The notes below the pieces were generated by a model. It had not been told where the DNA came from, ran no database searches, and saw only the letters and a program-made list of their open reading frames with translations. Of a stretch of DNA of 64,000 nt, positions 31,721 through 50,990 are shown one piece after another; position 1 is the first letter of the stretch; the number at the start of each line of letters is the position of its first letter. This DNA is from Mesostigma viride (lineage: Eukaryota > Streptophyta > Mesostigmatophyceae > Mesostigmatales > Mesostigmataceae), in assembly GCA_009746045.1 (NCBI GenBank), contig RPFO01000231.1:1981840-2045839 (forward strand), given 5' to 3'. Made by a program: the position numbers and the translations under genes.

Positions 31721-32529
31721 TGCTCGGTGCCCGCGTTGCCAAGGCCCTTCTGCCTGCCGCTGCCCCGGGTGCTGGCCCTTGTGGCTCTGGCAAGGCAGCG
31801 CAGAAGACGATTCCACAGTGCTTTTCCAATGCGCAGCTCCAGGGAGTCCGCCTTGCCCAGGCCTCTTTCTTTTACGAGAATGGCATTCCGTTTCATGTCG
31901 CCGCCATGCAGCGCCTCGTACAGGAACATGATCGCGGCAGTGGCAAAGTATGGACCTGCCGCAGCAGTGAAGGTCAATTCTGGGTTCATTGCCAATGATT
32001 TTATTTTTTAGGGATTCGTGGCATGCACTTGTTGTCATTGTGCAGCGAAGCTGCCATCTATAGTGCTATGACATCCTCTGCATCGAGGCTGCCAGAGCTC
32101 TGGGTGCATTATACCATTCAATAATGTATTATGTTGTCAATGATGCATTGTAATAAAAGAGACCGGTGTTAGATGGTCAATAGTTTGCATGTCCACAATA
32201 TACAAATGTACTTGAAGGATGTATTGCAATGTCGATCTAAGTGTGGCAGGTGGCAAGTCACTGCTATTATGCTCATTAATTAATAGCAGAGAGCATAGTA
32301 CATAGTAACATTTGTTGGCTGCAGCCCGCCTGCAGGGCCACACATCCTTAGAATACCCCATACTTTAAGCCTTGGCCTCAATAATACCCCGTACTTTTTT
32401 ACCACAACAATTTCAAAAATACCCCGTATGCCATACTGCGTATTTTTTCGCGTATTCTTGACCCCTCGCAAAAATACCTGTTTTTTTACAGTACGCAAGG
32501 GTTTTACCGAGTACCCCGGGTACTGCCGT
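31721..32529. other. Unassigned segment
   Basis: Holds overlapping frames of 100-120 codons on both strands without any recognisable domain, and near 32350-32500 several words of the type AATACCCCGTACTTTTT that recur within 150 bases. No gene called. Confidence 0.35.
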
Positions 32530-34660
32530 ATACAGACCAACACGGGAGCAAGGTCATTTGTCGCCAACAAAAGGCCCCCGAGTTTCGCGCCTACTTCTGC
32601 CCCAACCGGAGTGATCAATGCTGAGGAGTCCGTCGCGGCCCAGCTTGGCGTCGCCGCCAAAGGGGGCAGCGACATCATCGTGCACACAGTTCAGGCCTAC
32701 CTAGAGACGCATCCGACCCATGTGGCGCTGAAGGTGGATTGCCACAACAATGCGTTCAATGCTGTCACCAAGGCTAGCATCTTTGAGGCCGTCGGCGAGG
32801 CATTCCCTGACCTTCTCGCGTGGACAGCAGCCTGCTTCGGCGAACCCACTCAAGTGACTCAACTCTCCTTCCTCATGGAGGATGGGACGTTCGCCGACGT
32901 CGCTTCCCGCACGGGAGCCCATCAAGGTGACCCCCTCGGCCCCTTTTACCTGTCTGCCCCGCTGCACAAGGCTCTCCAAGGTGTCCACGCTGCGCACCCG
33001 GATGTCGTGCTCCTCGCCTATATGGACGATATCCATGCCGGCTTGGCCCGGCCGACGCTGTGGTTCCCGCCGGCCTGGCTGCCCTTGAAGTGGCCATGGC
33101 GGCCATCAACCAGTTCGGCTCACCCTCACCACGCAAGTGTGCGGTCTTTTCGCCCCAGGGGGACTGCTCTGGCTTCCCCGCGGCTATCCCGGGGGCATTG
33201 GCGCGGGCGCGTGGTTTCTCTTGCCTGGGCGTCCCTGTGGGTGACCCTGACTACGTCGAAGAGGAGCTCCGGGCCACCGTGGAACAACGCACCCATGTCC
33301 TCGAGACTTGGGCGCGCCTTGAAGGACCCCTAGACCAAAGGGCTCCTCCTGTGATTTTGCGCCCCCCCGCGGGTGGTTCACTGGCTCCGTGGCGCTCCCC
33401 CTCATGCACTTGGTGTGGCTTGCCGCGGAAGGCCATGGCGAGCGCATTCAGGCCGCCTTGCAGGTGCTCCTCCCCGGCCCTGGCCTGCCAGCTCACTCCA
33501 TGCGCTTGGCCACCCTCCCCTGCCGCATGGGCGGGTGTGGGCTCACCCGCGCCGCCCGCCTCGCCCCCGCCGCCTTCCTTGGCTCTGTTGCTCAGGCCTG
33601 GGCGGAGATCCGCCGGTTGGTCCCCAGCGCCGTCAGCGCCATTCCCGACTTGGTCACCCCATCCCCCTTCCCCTTTGTGCAGGCTGTGCAGGATTCTTAC
33701 CTCGGGATCCAACACGGGCTTGCGACCTCGTCTGCCCCGCTCAGGCCGTCCACCGTCGCCTGCCCCGGGGCACGCCCGGCGTGTCCATTGTCGTCAGTCC
33801 TAGTGTCTTCCCTGCCTGCGTTAATGAAAAACAACAAAAGACCTACGCGGGTATACTACACTGTGCCGACTGGATGGGTCTGCATGCGAGCTTGAACGAT
33901 AAGGGGAAGGCTTGGCTTCACTCCGTTTCCCTTGAGGGGAGCGTGGGGTCCGCATTCCTGCGCGCCCTCCCCATGAGCCCTTTGTTCACGCTGGTTCCGG
34001 CCCTTGACGCCATCGCGCTCCGCCATCAGCTCTTTGCCCCGCAGCCTCTCATCACGGCGGGTGCGTCCTGCGGCAGCTGCGGGCTTGCTCTGGATACTAC
34101 TGGGACGCACTACATCGCGTGCATGGGTGGCCAGCAGAACCAGAACTCATCCTCTATCTCCATACCGCTCTCCTCCGGGTGGTGGTTCGGTCGGTCTTTC
34201 CCCACTCCGCCATCAAGTGCGAGGACGCGGATGGGGCCGCCCTCTACTCACCCAACCACCGCCCCGACATTACCGTGCTTGACTACGACGGGCAGTTGCC
34301 ACCTGCTCATCGATCGATGTCTCCGTGGCTCGGCCGCTCTCCGGTCGCCACATCCTCCGGCCGGACGGCTGTGGATGCCGGCGCTGCTGCCGTTGTGGCT
34401 GAGCGCGACAAGTTCGCCTCCTACGGCAATGTGGGGCCCCACCGGGTCATCCCCTTTGTCCTTGAGGAGTTCGGGGCCATGGGCCCCAAGACAACGGAGT
34501 TTTTCCACGAGTGCTGCCAGCGCCGTGACGACCGCCTCGACCTCGAGGGTCAGACCGCCCCGTGGTCTGCCCGCACATGGTCCTCGTATTAGTGTTGGCG
34601 GCAACGCCTGCAGTGTCACTCGCCCTCACTCGCACCGTAGCTGATGTGTTATTCCGCCGC
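32530..34660 (+). pseudogene. LINE with restriction-like endonuclease, broken frames
   Basis: A 5'-truncated non-LTR retroelement polyprotein spread over frames with at least three shifts (near 33040, 33340 and 34130-34310). RT: LKVDCHNNAFNAV (motif A), GAHQGDPLGPFYLSAPL (motif B), LLAYMDDIHAGL (motif C, YMDD at 33017-33030). Then SPRKCAVFSPQG, LPCRMGGCGLTRAARLAPAA (near 33510-33570), a zinc motif CGSC ... H-x3-C (34075-34125), RPDITVLDYDG (34263-34295), an IDVSVARPLSG segment in a shifted frame (about 34315-34350), and AERDKFASY (34400-34425). RPD ... D-x-x-V ... K-x-x-Y is the PD-(D/E)xK restriction-like endonuclease signature of R2-type LINEs, placed C-terminally as expected. Dead by its frame shifts. 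Confidence 0.75.
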
Positions 34661-34923
34661 ACCCGGGCCGACTTTGTCGCGACCCATGCGGTCTAGAACC
34701 CTCCCAGGCCTGCATGGTCGGGTGGGCCGGCAGCGATGTTGCTGCGTGTCGTAGTTTTGTGATGTAGTTAGTTGTACCTTGTGCAGCTGGCGTGATCCTT
34801 GGATGTCCGTGTCAGATTCCTATTAATTTCTTCAGGTTTATTCTCCTTATCGGTTTTTTCCTTATCGGTTGCATGCCCATCTCACCTCCGTAATCTATCA
34901 TTCTCAATAAATATATATTTTAA

Positions 34924-35610
34924 TACACCCCCCGTCTCATGTTTAAGACGGGCGGGGTCTGGCAAACCCAGGGCTGCGATCTTAAACCTAAAATCAAATC
35001 CAGGGTTGACGATCTTAAACCTGAGTCGATCTTAAACCTGAGGAGGCGCCGCGGCGCGGCCGCGCGCCCCGCCCGGCCGGAGTCCGCCATTTGATACATG
35101 AGTGGAAGTGAGTTTTTGAAATTAATAGCAACACCGCCACGGAAGTAGTGCCGGCAAATTGAAGCCTGCAATCCGTCGGAGTCTTCACGGAACGAGTTAT
35201 CAGTATGCAAGCAGGGCAGCATAGTATCATTGGGGATGGTTAACAAGTTGCTTAATTAACGAGTATACCGGTAGTCAGCATCATGGAAGGGAATTCGAAC
35301 CGAATATAGTTTTGGTAAAAAACGCAGGCACTACTATGTGGCTACACCCGGCGTATACCTCACCGCCGCCCTGACCAAAATATCTAGCATGGACTTTCGG
35401 CGACTTTGATGCTGCAGCTGGATCGGGCTTGACGAGAGCTGTCGATACACTGGGCACTGGCCGGAACTTGGCAGCTTTTTGTACTACAGTATACCAACTT
35501 TAAGATCGTTTTGCCCAAAACCAGCCCTGCGGTCTTCAACCTGAAATTTCAAAATCCAGGGTCTCGTGATGTTAAACCTGAGAATCTGAAACGTGAGACT
35601 GGGGGTGTAC
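34924..35610. mobile_element. TTAA-flanked MITE (piggyBac-like)
   Basis: Inverted ends TACACCCCCCGTCTCATGTT (34924) and its partner ending AACGTGAGACTGGGGGTGTA (35590-35609). The element is flanked by TTAA on both sides (34920-34923 and 35611-35614), the piggyBac target. Inside are three copies of CTTAAACCTGA-like words, and an extreme GC stretch (GGCGCCGCGGCGCGGCCGCG, 35043-35062). No transposase frame, so non-autonomous. Confidence 0.65.
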
Positions 35611-35934
35611 TTAAATTATTTATTGAAATTAATTGGGTACCTAGTACGGTACCTAAATTACAAGACGTGGTATTATTGCCGTTCAGCTGGAAGGATCGAA
35701 TTCCGCTATGAAAAGCCAGAGCTGGATATGAATGCATTTACCTGGAACAGCTGGATATGAATGCAAACCAGTCCCGATGCCAATGCCCCGATCTTTTCTC
35801 CAACGTAGGAACTTGTTATACTCGTGGCATCCCTGTCTTCTCTCAAGTAGTTGAGCTTTTCGCTTCGTGTGGGTGAATACGGGCTCTAGCTGCGTAATCG
35901 AAAACGTTGTAAATTGATTAGCAAGCTTGGAGTA

Positions 35935-43567
<7,633 letters not shown>

Positions 43568-44394
43568 ACTATGGTGCAGGAATGCCATAGGCATGTGATA
43601 AGAGAGATAGCAGGGCATACATTCCCCTATTGAGACGTGGTGCGAACCTCTGCTGGGGTGTTTTACCACTGAAAGCTGGATCTTGGGTTTTGGCCCGGAC
43701 ACTTTGCCAAGAGATACCTTGTTACACCCAGTTACCGACGGAGAGTTACACCCCAGTTACGCACACTGGTTACACCCAGTTCCGCCGTGCTCTGGGCTTG
43801 GACTTTGGCTGCCGATTGTTGACATACGATGAGCAAGTGTTTATGGTTAGATAGTGAACATGGTCATGCATATGGCCATGCATGTATACCATGCGATGGG
43901 GTGTTTGTTGCTTCTGTTGACAATATATCTTGCTGCATGGGGCCACAAGCATGCATGGTTGCCACACTCACTGTGTTTATCAGTTTTTCATTCATTCGTG
44001 CGCTTTTGTGGATCTAGAAGGCACAGGGTACGAACTGCAATCAAGTAGGTACCTTTCATCCCTGCTTGATGTGTGACAAGAACGGGGCAGGGACCACTGC
44101 CTTCTCATTACCTTGAAAGGTAGACCAGCGGTTCAACTGCTCACGTACTGGAAGCATCTATAGCAACTATTGTGGGTACCAGAAAGCGTCGTCACGGCGA
44201 AATCACTTTTGCAGATGCACACAGAAAATTAATTACAATCATCAATGAGTCAACCAGCGCATGCAGGCCAGAAATCTGGGAAAATAATTTTTTTAATGAA
44301 ATTCATTGTGCATGTCCCACACATTGTGCAGGGCCACGGGACTTAGCCGATTCCCGTGGCCCAAAACCAAATCTGCGGAAACATGGGGTCACCC
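43568..44394. other. 3' flank of the dioxygenase gene
   Basis: No further gene recognised. A short repeat of GTTACACCCAGTTACC-like words at 43720-43785. Confidence 0.4.
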
Positions 44395-45300
44395 TCGCGG
44401 AGCGTAGCCTGGCGGCTGCGCTCGGCCATGAAAATATGTCTGCAGCTTCGCCCTCAGGTCCGGCAGGCAGCGGTGACACTAGTCGAGCACTGGTGCCGGT
44501 TGCCCCTCGAACCCTTCCGGGCTTAATAACAACTTCATTTTACCCATACTAGGATGTGCCGAACTCTCAAACTCTCAAATTCTCAAAATTCTCACTTCAT
44601 TCACGCCGGCGGACTACCTGCGGACTGCTTGACGCGGAGTCGCCGGGCTTCAAGTTCTGTAACTGACCAAACTCGCCGTAAGATGCCGCCGCGCTTTTTT
44701 GTACTTATTTTGGTACATGGCTTGCGTTGGGTTCATCGACGAGCATCGACGGTGCCATCCGACGGCGGAGAATAAGTTCGCCACAGCACAGCGCGACGCA
44801 ATGGCTCTTTTCCATGTACAACGTGAGATGCAAAGTCCGCAACGCTGACCGAAATTCCGTCCAACACCATCGTACAGTACTACCAGTCAACCTCAGCCCC
44901 CGCCCTCTGAGAATTTGAGAATTGATTCCGAGTAGCCGTAACTAAAGCATGCCTCTAATTGGTACGTACCCCCCGTTGTAACACCGCCCCCCCCCCCCTA
45001 ATAGAGTCATGCCTCTTATTTCATTTGAAGGTACCTCAGCCCCCGCCCTCTGAGAATTTGAGAATTGAGAACTCTGGAGCCAATTTTACCCCGACTTAAT
45101 GCCTCGCCATCGGCATCGCCTGATCCTAAATGCATGCAGCCGCCCAGCTGACAAAACAGGAGGGTTTTCGCGCCCCACAGAACCGCGCTTTCGGCCCCAA
45201 CCTTTCAAGGTCGACGATCACGACTGGACCAACATGTCCCCGGCAACTGCCCTGCATTGCCTCTTCTACGGGGACTACGCCTCGCTTTACGACCTAGAGC
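44395..45300 (+). pseudogene. LINE ORF1 N-terminal fragments
   Basis: Two pieces match the N-terminus of the ORF1 protein at 45492: 44400-44530 (AALGHENMSAASPSGPAGSG) and 45099-45300 (EPRFRPQPFKVDDHDWTNMS, HCLFYGDYASLYDL). A duplicated block CCCCCGCCCTCTGAGAATTT at 44896 and 45040 lies between them. The second piece is cut by the dispersed repeat at 45310. Confidence 0.7.
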
Positions 45301-45309
45301 CCAGCCACG

Positions 45310-45483
45310 AGCCACGAGGTAGCCATGGCTGACGGCGGAGCTCATAACTTTCACGTTTGAGCACCGAATTCAGCCGTGAATATCACTATCGCTTCGTCTT
45401 TCTAAGACGCACATGCTGATATAATTTTCCGAATCTAAAAAGGCAATATATATTACGAGCAAACGCTCCTCGACGCAACGCAG
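45310..45483 (+). repeat. Dispersed repeat (first copy 8805-8975)
   Basis: Same orientation and near-identical to 8805-8975. It separates the fragment 45099-45300 from the next ORF1 copy. Confidence 0.85.
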
Positions 45484-47243
45484 TTTAGCGGATGCGCTCG
45501 GCCATGAAAATGCGGCAGCTCAGGCTGCAGCTTCGCCCTCAGATCCGGCAGGCAGCGGTGACACTAGTCGAGCACTGGTGGTCGCCCCGAACCCTCCCGG
45601 GCTCACTGCATCGCCATCGGCATCACGTACCTGACCCTAAACGCACCCGCTCAGCCGACAAAACAGGAGGGTCTTCACGCCCCTCGGAACCGCGCTTTCG
45701 GCCCCAACCTTTCCAGGTCGATGATCACGACTGGACCAACATGTCTCCGTCCGATGCTATGCACTGCATCTTCTACGGGGACTACGCCTCGCTTTACGAC
45801 CTGTGCCTCCATCTCCACGACACCAATCGCCTCCTCTGCACCGACGGCCGCCGCTGGCACAACGTCAGCATGGTTTTCGGATCCCCCCGCCCCCGCCTCC
45901 AGCATGCCATCCTCAACTCCCTTCTCCAGCGCTCTGACGGCGAGATCTGGGCTCCATCCATCTCCGCCCCCACCCTTCGTTCCATCCTTACGGAAGCCTT
46001 TCAGCAGCACGTGACCCCCCTTGCCGCCGATGTGGCAGCAATGGGGGGCACGCTGGCTACTGAACTTCCTCACCTCTCCACCACCGCCGACTCCACCTCC
46101 ACTGCCATTTCCGCCTCCACTGCCGACATCAAAGCCCAGCTCCTCGACCTCGACCACCGCCTTCAAGCCACCGCCACTGCCCTTGAGTGCTTGCATGACA
46201 CCGCCGGCCTCACCGCCCAGGCGGTGAAGGACATCGCCGCCCAGCCGGCACGTGCTGGCCCGGCCGGTGGTGCTCCCACCACCTGGGCGGACTTGCTTAA
46301 GCATCACACCACCTCCACCACCTCCACCATCGCGGCACAACTCAAGCAACAAGCCCTCGACCTTCGCGAGGAGGCCGACATCACCCAGCGCAGCCACAAT
46401 GTCATCGTCAAGCACTTCGACCAGCCGGCAGGTGAGACCTCCACGAGCCTTCTCACGGCATTTAAGCGCGACATTTTGCCCCCATGCAACTCACTGGTGA
46501 GCTGCGGATGTCGGCTGCCCGCCTTCCCCGCGCGCGGGGTAAGGCTGGCCCGGCACTCGTGCTCCTCACCTTTAAGTACATGGCGGACAAGGTGGCGTTC
46601 CTTAAATGGCACCGCAAGAAGCTCTCGGAGACTGGCTTCACGCTGGACGACGACTCGACCCTGGCCCAGCAACAGCGACGACGCGAGCTATGGCCGACCT
46701 ACCTTCAGCTCCGGCAGAGCGCAGGGGGGAAGCCGGTATACTGGAGGGGGGCGGTCATCCACGTTGACCACAAGCCCTGGCAGGCACCTCCTGCCACCTC
46801 AGACTAGGGAATATATACCAGTAGTGTAGATTAGTCAGGCTTAGCCTAGCATGTGGCCCACGCGCATGTGCACCCATAATGGCCCCCATGAATGATGCCT
46901 TCAGAAATTATCCAAGCCATGCCTGTAATGGGACCCCCATGGATGTTGCATTAAGAATTTAGCCATGCTATGCCTATTATGCAGAGAGATGCTCTCTGTC
47001 GAGAAGCCATGCCCTAGCTCTTGTATAGCCATGATGATCTTCCCCACCTATGACGGGCTCCCCTTAGCTGGGAGTTGCCCGAGACTCTGGGTGGTGCAGG
47101 TGCCCTAGTGCACCTAGAGCAAGTGTTGTTTACATTCCCACCCTTGCAGGAAGTAGCCTAGAATGTATTATAGGCCATCTGCCCCTTCTCAAGGGCTATG
47201 TGCTACAGATACTCCCAACGGAGTTATGTTCCTAACTAATTAA
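45484..47243 (+). mobile_element. ORF1-only LINE derivative
   Basis: ORF1 (45492-46807) is followed directly by a ~430-base 3' UTR and then the hairpin ACTCCCAACGGAGT (47209-47222) and the TTAATTAAT-type tail. No endonuclease or RT lies between ORF1 and the 3' end, so the element looks like a LINE reduced to ORF1 plus the 3' recognition end. Confidence 0.65.
45492..46807 (+). CDS. LINE ORF1-like protein (frame-shifted near 46470)
   Basis: The first frame (start near 45492) encodes a Pro/Arg-rich N-terminus, the block VDDHDWTNMSPSDAMHCIFY, a helical Ala/Thr/Asp-rich stretch near residues 180-270 that probably forms a coiled coil, and HNVIVKHFDQPAGETSTSLL. Near 46470-46500 the coding sense moves to the frame 46484-46807: ARLPRARGKAGPALVLLTFK, LSETGFTLDDDSTLAQQQRR, and VYWRGAVIHVDHKPW. 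Coiled coil, RRM-like part (PALVLLTFK) and a C-terminal domain with DDD/LAQQQR is the layout of L1 ORF1 RNA-binding chaperones. The shift at a GGTGAG could be an unspliced intron edge or a mutation; the same kind of break occurs in the copy at 48525. Confidence 0.65.
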
Positions 47244-47480
47244 TTTACGACCTGTCGTCGGCCTCCATCTCCACGACATTGACCGCCTCATCCACCCCGA
47301 CGGCACCTGGGTCAGCGGACCCAACTTTCTGTTCGGGTGCGCCCGCCCCCAACTCCAACACATCATCGATCCTCAACTCCCTCCTCATGCGCTCTGACGG
47401 CGAGATCTGGGCTCCATCCATCCCCGCCCCCATGCACCCTCCGTTCCATCCTTACGGAATTAAGCCTTTCAGCAGCATGA

Positions 47481-47715
47481 GCCCCCCCCCCGTGGGGAAG
47501 CGCCCGCGTGTGCAAACATACGGGAAGCACGGCAGACAGGTCCCCTAGGGTAGAGCTGATCAATGTTTGTGGCTTGAGTTGATAGATTTAGAATCAGATG
47601 TAGATAGCTGTTGTAGATAGATTAGACCGGTAGCGGACTGTTTGCACCCATCCATCCATCCATCGGGGTTAATGCTCCGTGACTCCCCAACGGGTGCACG
47701 AGTCTAATTAATTAA
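47481..47715 (+). mobile_element. LINE 3' fragment with 11-bp target duplication
   Basis: Matches 25855-26100: last codons (VGKRPRV) of the RT frame, TAGATAG blocks, CATCCATCCATC, hairpin and TTAATTAA tail. Flanked by TTTCAGCAGCA at 47467-47477 and 47716-47726, a clean target-site duplication; the bases after it join the two halves of the host ORF1 copy. Confidence 0.88.
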
Positions 47716-48435
47716 TTTCAGCAGCACGTGACCCCCCTTGCTGCCGATGTGGCAGCAATGGGCGACACGCTGGCTACTGAGCTTCCTCACCTTTCCACCA
47801 CCGTCGCCTCCACCTCCACTGCCATTTCCGCCTCCACTGCCGACATCAAGGCCCTGGCAGCTCCTCGACCTCGACCACCGCCTCCAAGCCACCGCCACCG
47901 CCCTTGAGTGCTTGCATGACACCGCCGGCCTCACCACCCAGGCGGTGAAGGACATCGCTGCCCAGCCGGCACCTGCTGGCCCGGCCAGCAATGCTCCCTC
48001 CACCTGGGCGGACTTGCTTATAAGCATCATACCACCTCCATCACCTCCACCATCGCGGCACAGCTCAAGCAACAAGCCCTCGACCTTCGCGAGGTGGCCG
48101 ACATCACCCAGCGCAGCCACAATGTCATCGTCAAGCACCGCGACCAGCCGGTAGGTGAGACCTGGACGACTCTTCTCACGGCATTTTATAAGTGCAACAT
48201 TCTTGCCCCCATGCAACTCACTGGTGAGCAGCCTGCGGATGTCGGCTGCCCGCCTTCCCCGCGCGCGGGGTAAGGCTGGCCCGGCACCCGTGCTCCTCAC
48301 CTTTAAGTACATGGCGGACAAGCTGTCGTTCCTTAAAGGCCGCAAAAAGCTCTCGGGGACTCGCTTCACGCTGGACGATGACTTGACCCTGGCCCAGCAA
48401 CAGCGGCGACGCGAGCTATGGCCGACCTACCTTCA

Positions 48436-50459
48436 TGCAGCTGCATGCATTGAAATTATGGCTGGCTTACGTGTAGAGCGGCTAGATGACCTAGACGATG
48501 TAGAGCGCCGCACTCAAGTTGTTCATGCGCACATGTGATGATTGTGATCCTTTTAACTTTTTGAGACGCACACGCCAGTATAATCGGTTACGGCTGAAAC
48601 GCAGTATTGCCATTGAAGTTACGCACGTGACAAGCAGCTATGACGACCCCAAAAGCAAAACGGGGTTTGGAAAAGGAGCTTTCCGGCTCCCAGCCCAACC
48701 CACCGGCTCGCCATCGTCCTTAATTGCCCAGCAGCCTGGGCTCGCAAATCCACAGCCAGCAAACCCATCGCCAAGCGCCTCGCCCGAGCCCAAGAAACCC
48801 TGCCACGGGCACAAATGGCGAAAGTACCTACCAGATTACGACCACTTTTCTTTCAGCGACTGGATGCAATTGACCAACGACGAATGCGTCGAAATAGTGC
48901 GTTTCTTAGCCCAGGAACGCAAGCTCCGTGGGGCCACAGCGCCCATCCGCGACGAGAACCTGGAGAGGTTCTTTGCCAGGGGTGACCACCGCATCGCTAT
49001 CCTGTGCAGCCACTTCCAGCTCACTGAAGCCGCCATCATCGCTCAGCTCCGCACCCCAGCCCAGCCTGCGCGGCCGACAGCCACATCGGCTCCCTCCCTC
49101 TGCAAGGATGACATCCGAGTAGTGCTGGAGGAGCACGTGACCTGGCCATTGGCCGAGAAGCTGACCTCGCTGAACACGACGCTCAACACGGTGGAGGCCC
49201 GGGTCTCCAATGTGGAAACCAAGGTCATCCACAAGCTCCCACCCCAGTTCACGGCGCTGCACACCGCGGCGCAGGCATCTGAGACGCACGCTGCACTTGT
49301 CTCTCGCCTCAACCAGGTGGAGGGCAAGTGCGGCGTGCTCATGAAGAAGCTTGAAGCCATCACCGCTCACACCGAGGCCCTGGCCTCACAGGTCCCAAAG
49401 ATAGCGGAGCAGACGGCCACCATCGCATCCCAGCCACCCCGGCTGGATGCTGGCGACCTCCCGCCGCTCTCCTATGCGAACCTGCTGCGGTCATCGACCG
49501 CCTCAACCACCGACGCCATCGCCACGAAGCTCCAGGAGCTGGAGGACCATCGCCAGGCCAACCAACGGGAGGCCACCGACCGCGCCCGCCGCGAGTGTCG
49601 AGTGGTGCTGCGTCGTTTCCCCCAGAAGCCAGGTGAGACGTCAACCTCCCTTGCCGACGAGCTCAAGGACCAGCTCCTTACCCTCATGGATGGGCCTGGT
49701 AGGTGAGGTAGAACTGCGTGGGTGTCACCGCCTTCCCCACTCACGGGACAAGGCGGCTACCCCACCAGTTCTGCTCACCCTGAGTCCCCTCCCGTGAGGA
49801 CAAACAGCGGTTCCTCTCTCGTCGCAAGCGGTTGCACGACCTCACCGGCCTGGACGCTGGACGACGACCTGACCCCCGCTCAGCAGCAGCAGCGACGCGA
49901 CCTGTGGCCGGAGTACCTCCGCCACAAGCAGGACCCCCAGAAGCCCAAGGTGTACTGGAGGGGCGGGGACCTGATGATCAACCACAAGATGTGGACGCCC
50001 CCCGCGGGCTAGACTAGCTAATAGCCGCTAGCTTGTATCCACTGGTATAGTCACTGCCGCTATGGCAGCCATGCTTAGAACGTTTGCCTAGCCGTGCCAA
50101 CCTACCTAGTCACGTGCACCGCTAACGCACCAGCCATGTAGCCTTAGCTTAGTCCTTGTACAGCCATGCTACGCCCTGGCTATGATCAGTTTACTCGCCC
50201 ACGCTCCTTGTTATGCCATGCTCACATGGGTCTTATTGCACCCACACATTGCCGGATCGTTACTAGCGTGTCCGTTTAGCTAGCGCGCCCGAATGCAGCT
50301 GTGGCAAGGATGCCTTAGGCTGTTAGGCATGAAGGAGACTGGGGGTCTCTGGAGTGCCCTTAATTCTCCTGTTGTGCACACTGTCACAGGAATTAAAAGC
50401 ACTTCGGTGCTCCGTGACTCCCCAACGGGAGCACGAGTTAAATTAATTAATTAATTAAT
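48436..50459 (+). mobile_element. Full ORF1-only LINE derivative with target duplication
   Basis: About 2.0 kb flanked by TACCTTCA (48428-48435 and 50460-50467). Contains a 5' leader, one ORF1 and a ~450-base 3' UTR ending in TGCTCCGTGACTCCCC/AACGGGAGCA hairpin and (TTAA)5. No RT or endonuclease. Because both ends and the duplication are present, this is a complete insertion and not a fragment. Confidence 0.82.
48525..50012 (+). CDS. LINE ORF1-like protein, second family
   Basis: The frame from ATG 48525 runs to 49706 (393 residues): a Pro/Ser/Lys-rich N-terminus, HKWRKYLPDYDHFSFSDWMQ, a block with FFARGDHRIAILCSHFQLTE, then a long helical region (about residues 205-345, heptad-like, with LVSRLNQVEGKCGVLMKKL) and RRECRVVLRRFPQKPGETST. 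The C-terminal domain continues in other frames (about 49715-50012): PVLLTL, FLSRRKRLHDL, TLDDDLTPAQQQQRRDLWPE, VYWRGGDLMINHKMW. So at least two single-base shifts fall between 49690 and 49860. The order coiled coil, RRM-like, C-terminal domain matches L1-type ORF1p. The C-terminal part recurs at 23429-23815. Confidence 0.65.
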
Positions 50460-50665
50460 TACCTTCAGCTCCGGCAGAGCGCAGGGGGGAAGCCGGTATA
50501 CTGGAGGGGGGCGGTCATCCACGTTGACCACAACTGCCCTGGCAGGCACCTCCTAGCTGCATGCCACCTCAGACTAGGAATATATACCAGTATAGTGTAG
50601 ATTAGTCAGGCTTAGCCTAGCATGTGGCCCACGCGCATGTGCGCCCATAATGGCCCCATGGATGA

Positions 50666-50871
50666 TTAATTAATTATAATTGATAGACACGTGACTGCGT
50701 CACGTGAGCATAAGTCCTCAGTGGGAGGGGAACATGGGATGGAATGGACGGATGGTGTAAGCTATCTAGGTCCTAGTTACAGGGGTGTGGGCCCACCGCG
50801 GCCCGAAATATCGCTATGAATGCCATACGCGGTCACACGCGGAGCCCCCACAGATTTGGGGGTGGTCACCT
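50666..50871 (-). mobile_element. LINE 3' fragment, inverted, with target duplication
   Basis: Reverse complement of about 8570-8785. On the minus strand it ends with the hairpin CACGTGACGCAGTCACGTG and an AATTATAATTAATTAA tail. Flanked by TGGATGA at 50659-50665 and 50872-50878. Inserted into the 3' UTR of the older ORF1 copy. Confidence 0.82.
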
Positions 50872-50990
50872 TGGATGATGCCTTCAGCATTTAGCCAAGC
50901 CATGCCTATAATGGGACCTCCCATGGATGTTGCATGCATTAAGAATTTAGCCATGCTATGTCTATGCAGAGAGACGCTCTCTGTTGAGAA

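Larger units (their letters stand above)
47244..50990 (+). mobile_element. Older ORF1 copy, host of three later insertions
   Basis: Segments 47244-47480, 47716-48435, 50460-50665 and 50872-50990 together align in order with 45750-47000 of the neighbouring ORF1-only element. The gaps are a LINE 3' fragment (47481-47715), a second ORF1-only element (48436-50459) and an inverted LINE 3' fragment (50666-50871), each with a target duplication. Coding remnants include NSLLMRSDGEIWAPS, HDTAGLTTQAVKDIAAQP and LSFLKGRKKLSGTRFTLDDD; several shifts make it dead. Confidence 0.75.

Noticed and set aside
31639-32038. Minus-strand frames of 106-118 codons as genes
   Set aside because: Overlapping frames without a domain; composition reflects the GC-rich plus strand of the zinc-finger fragment region.
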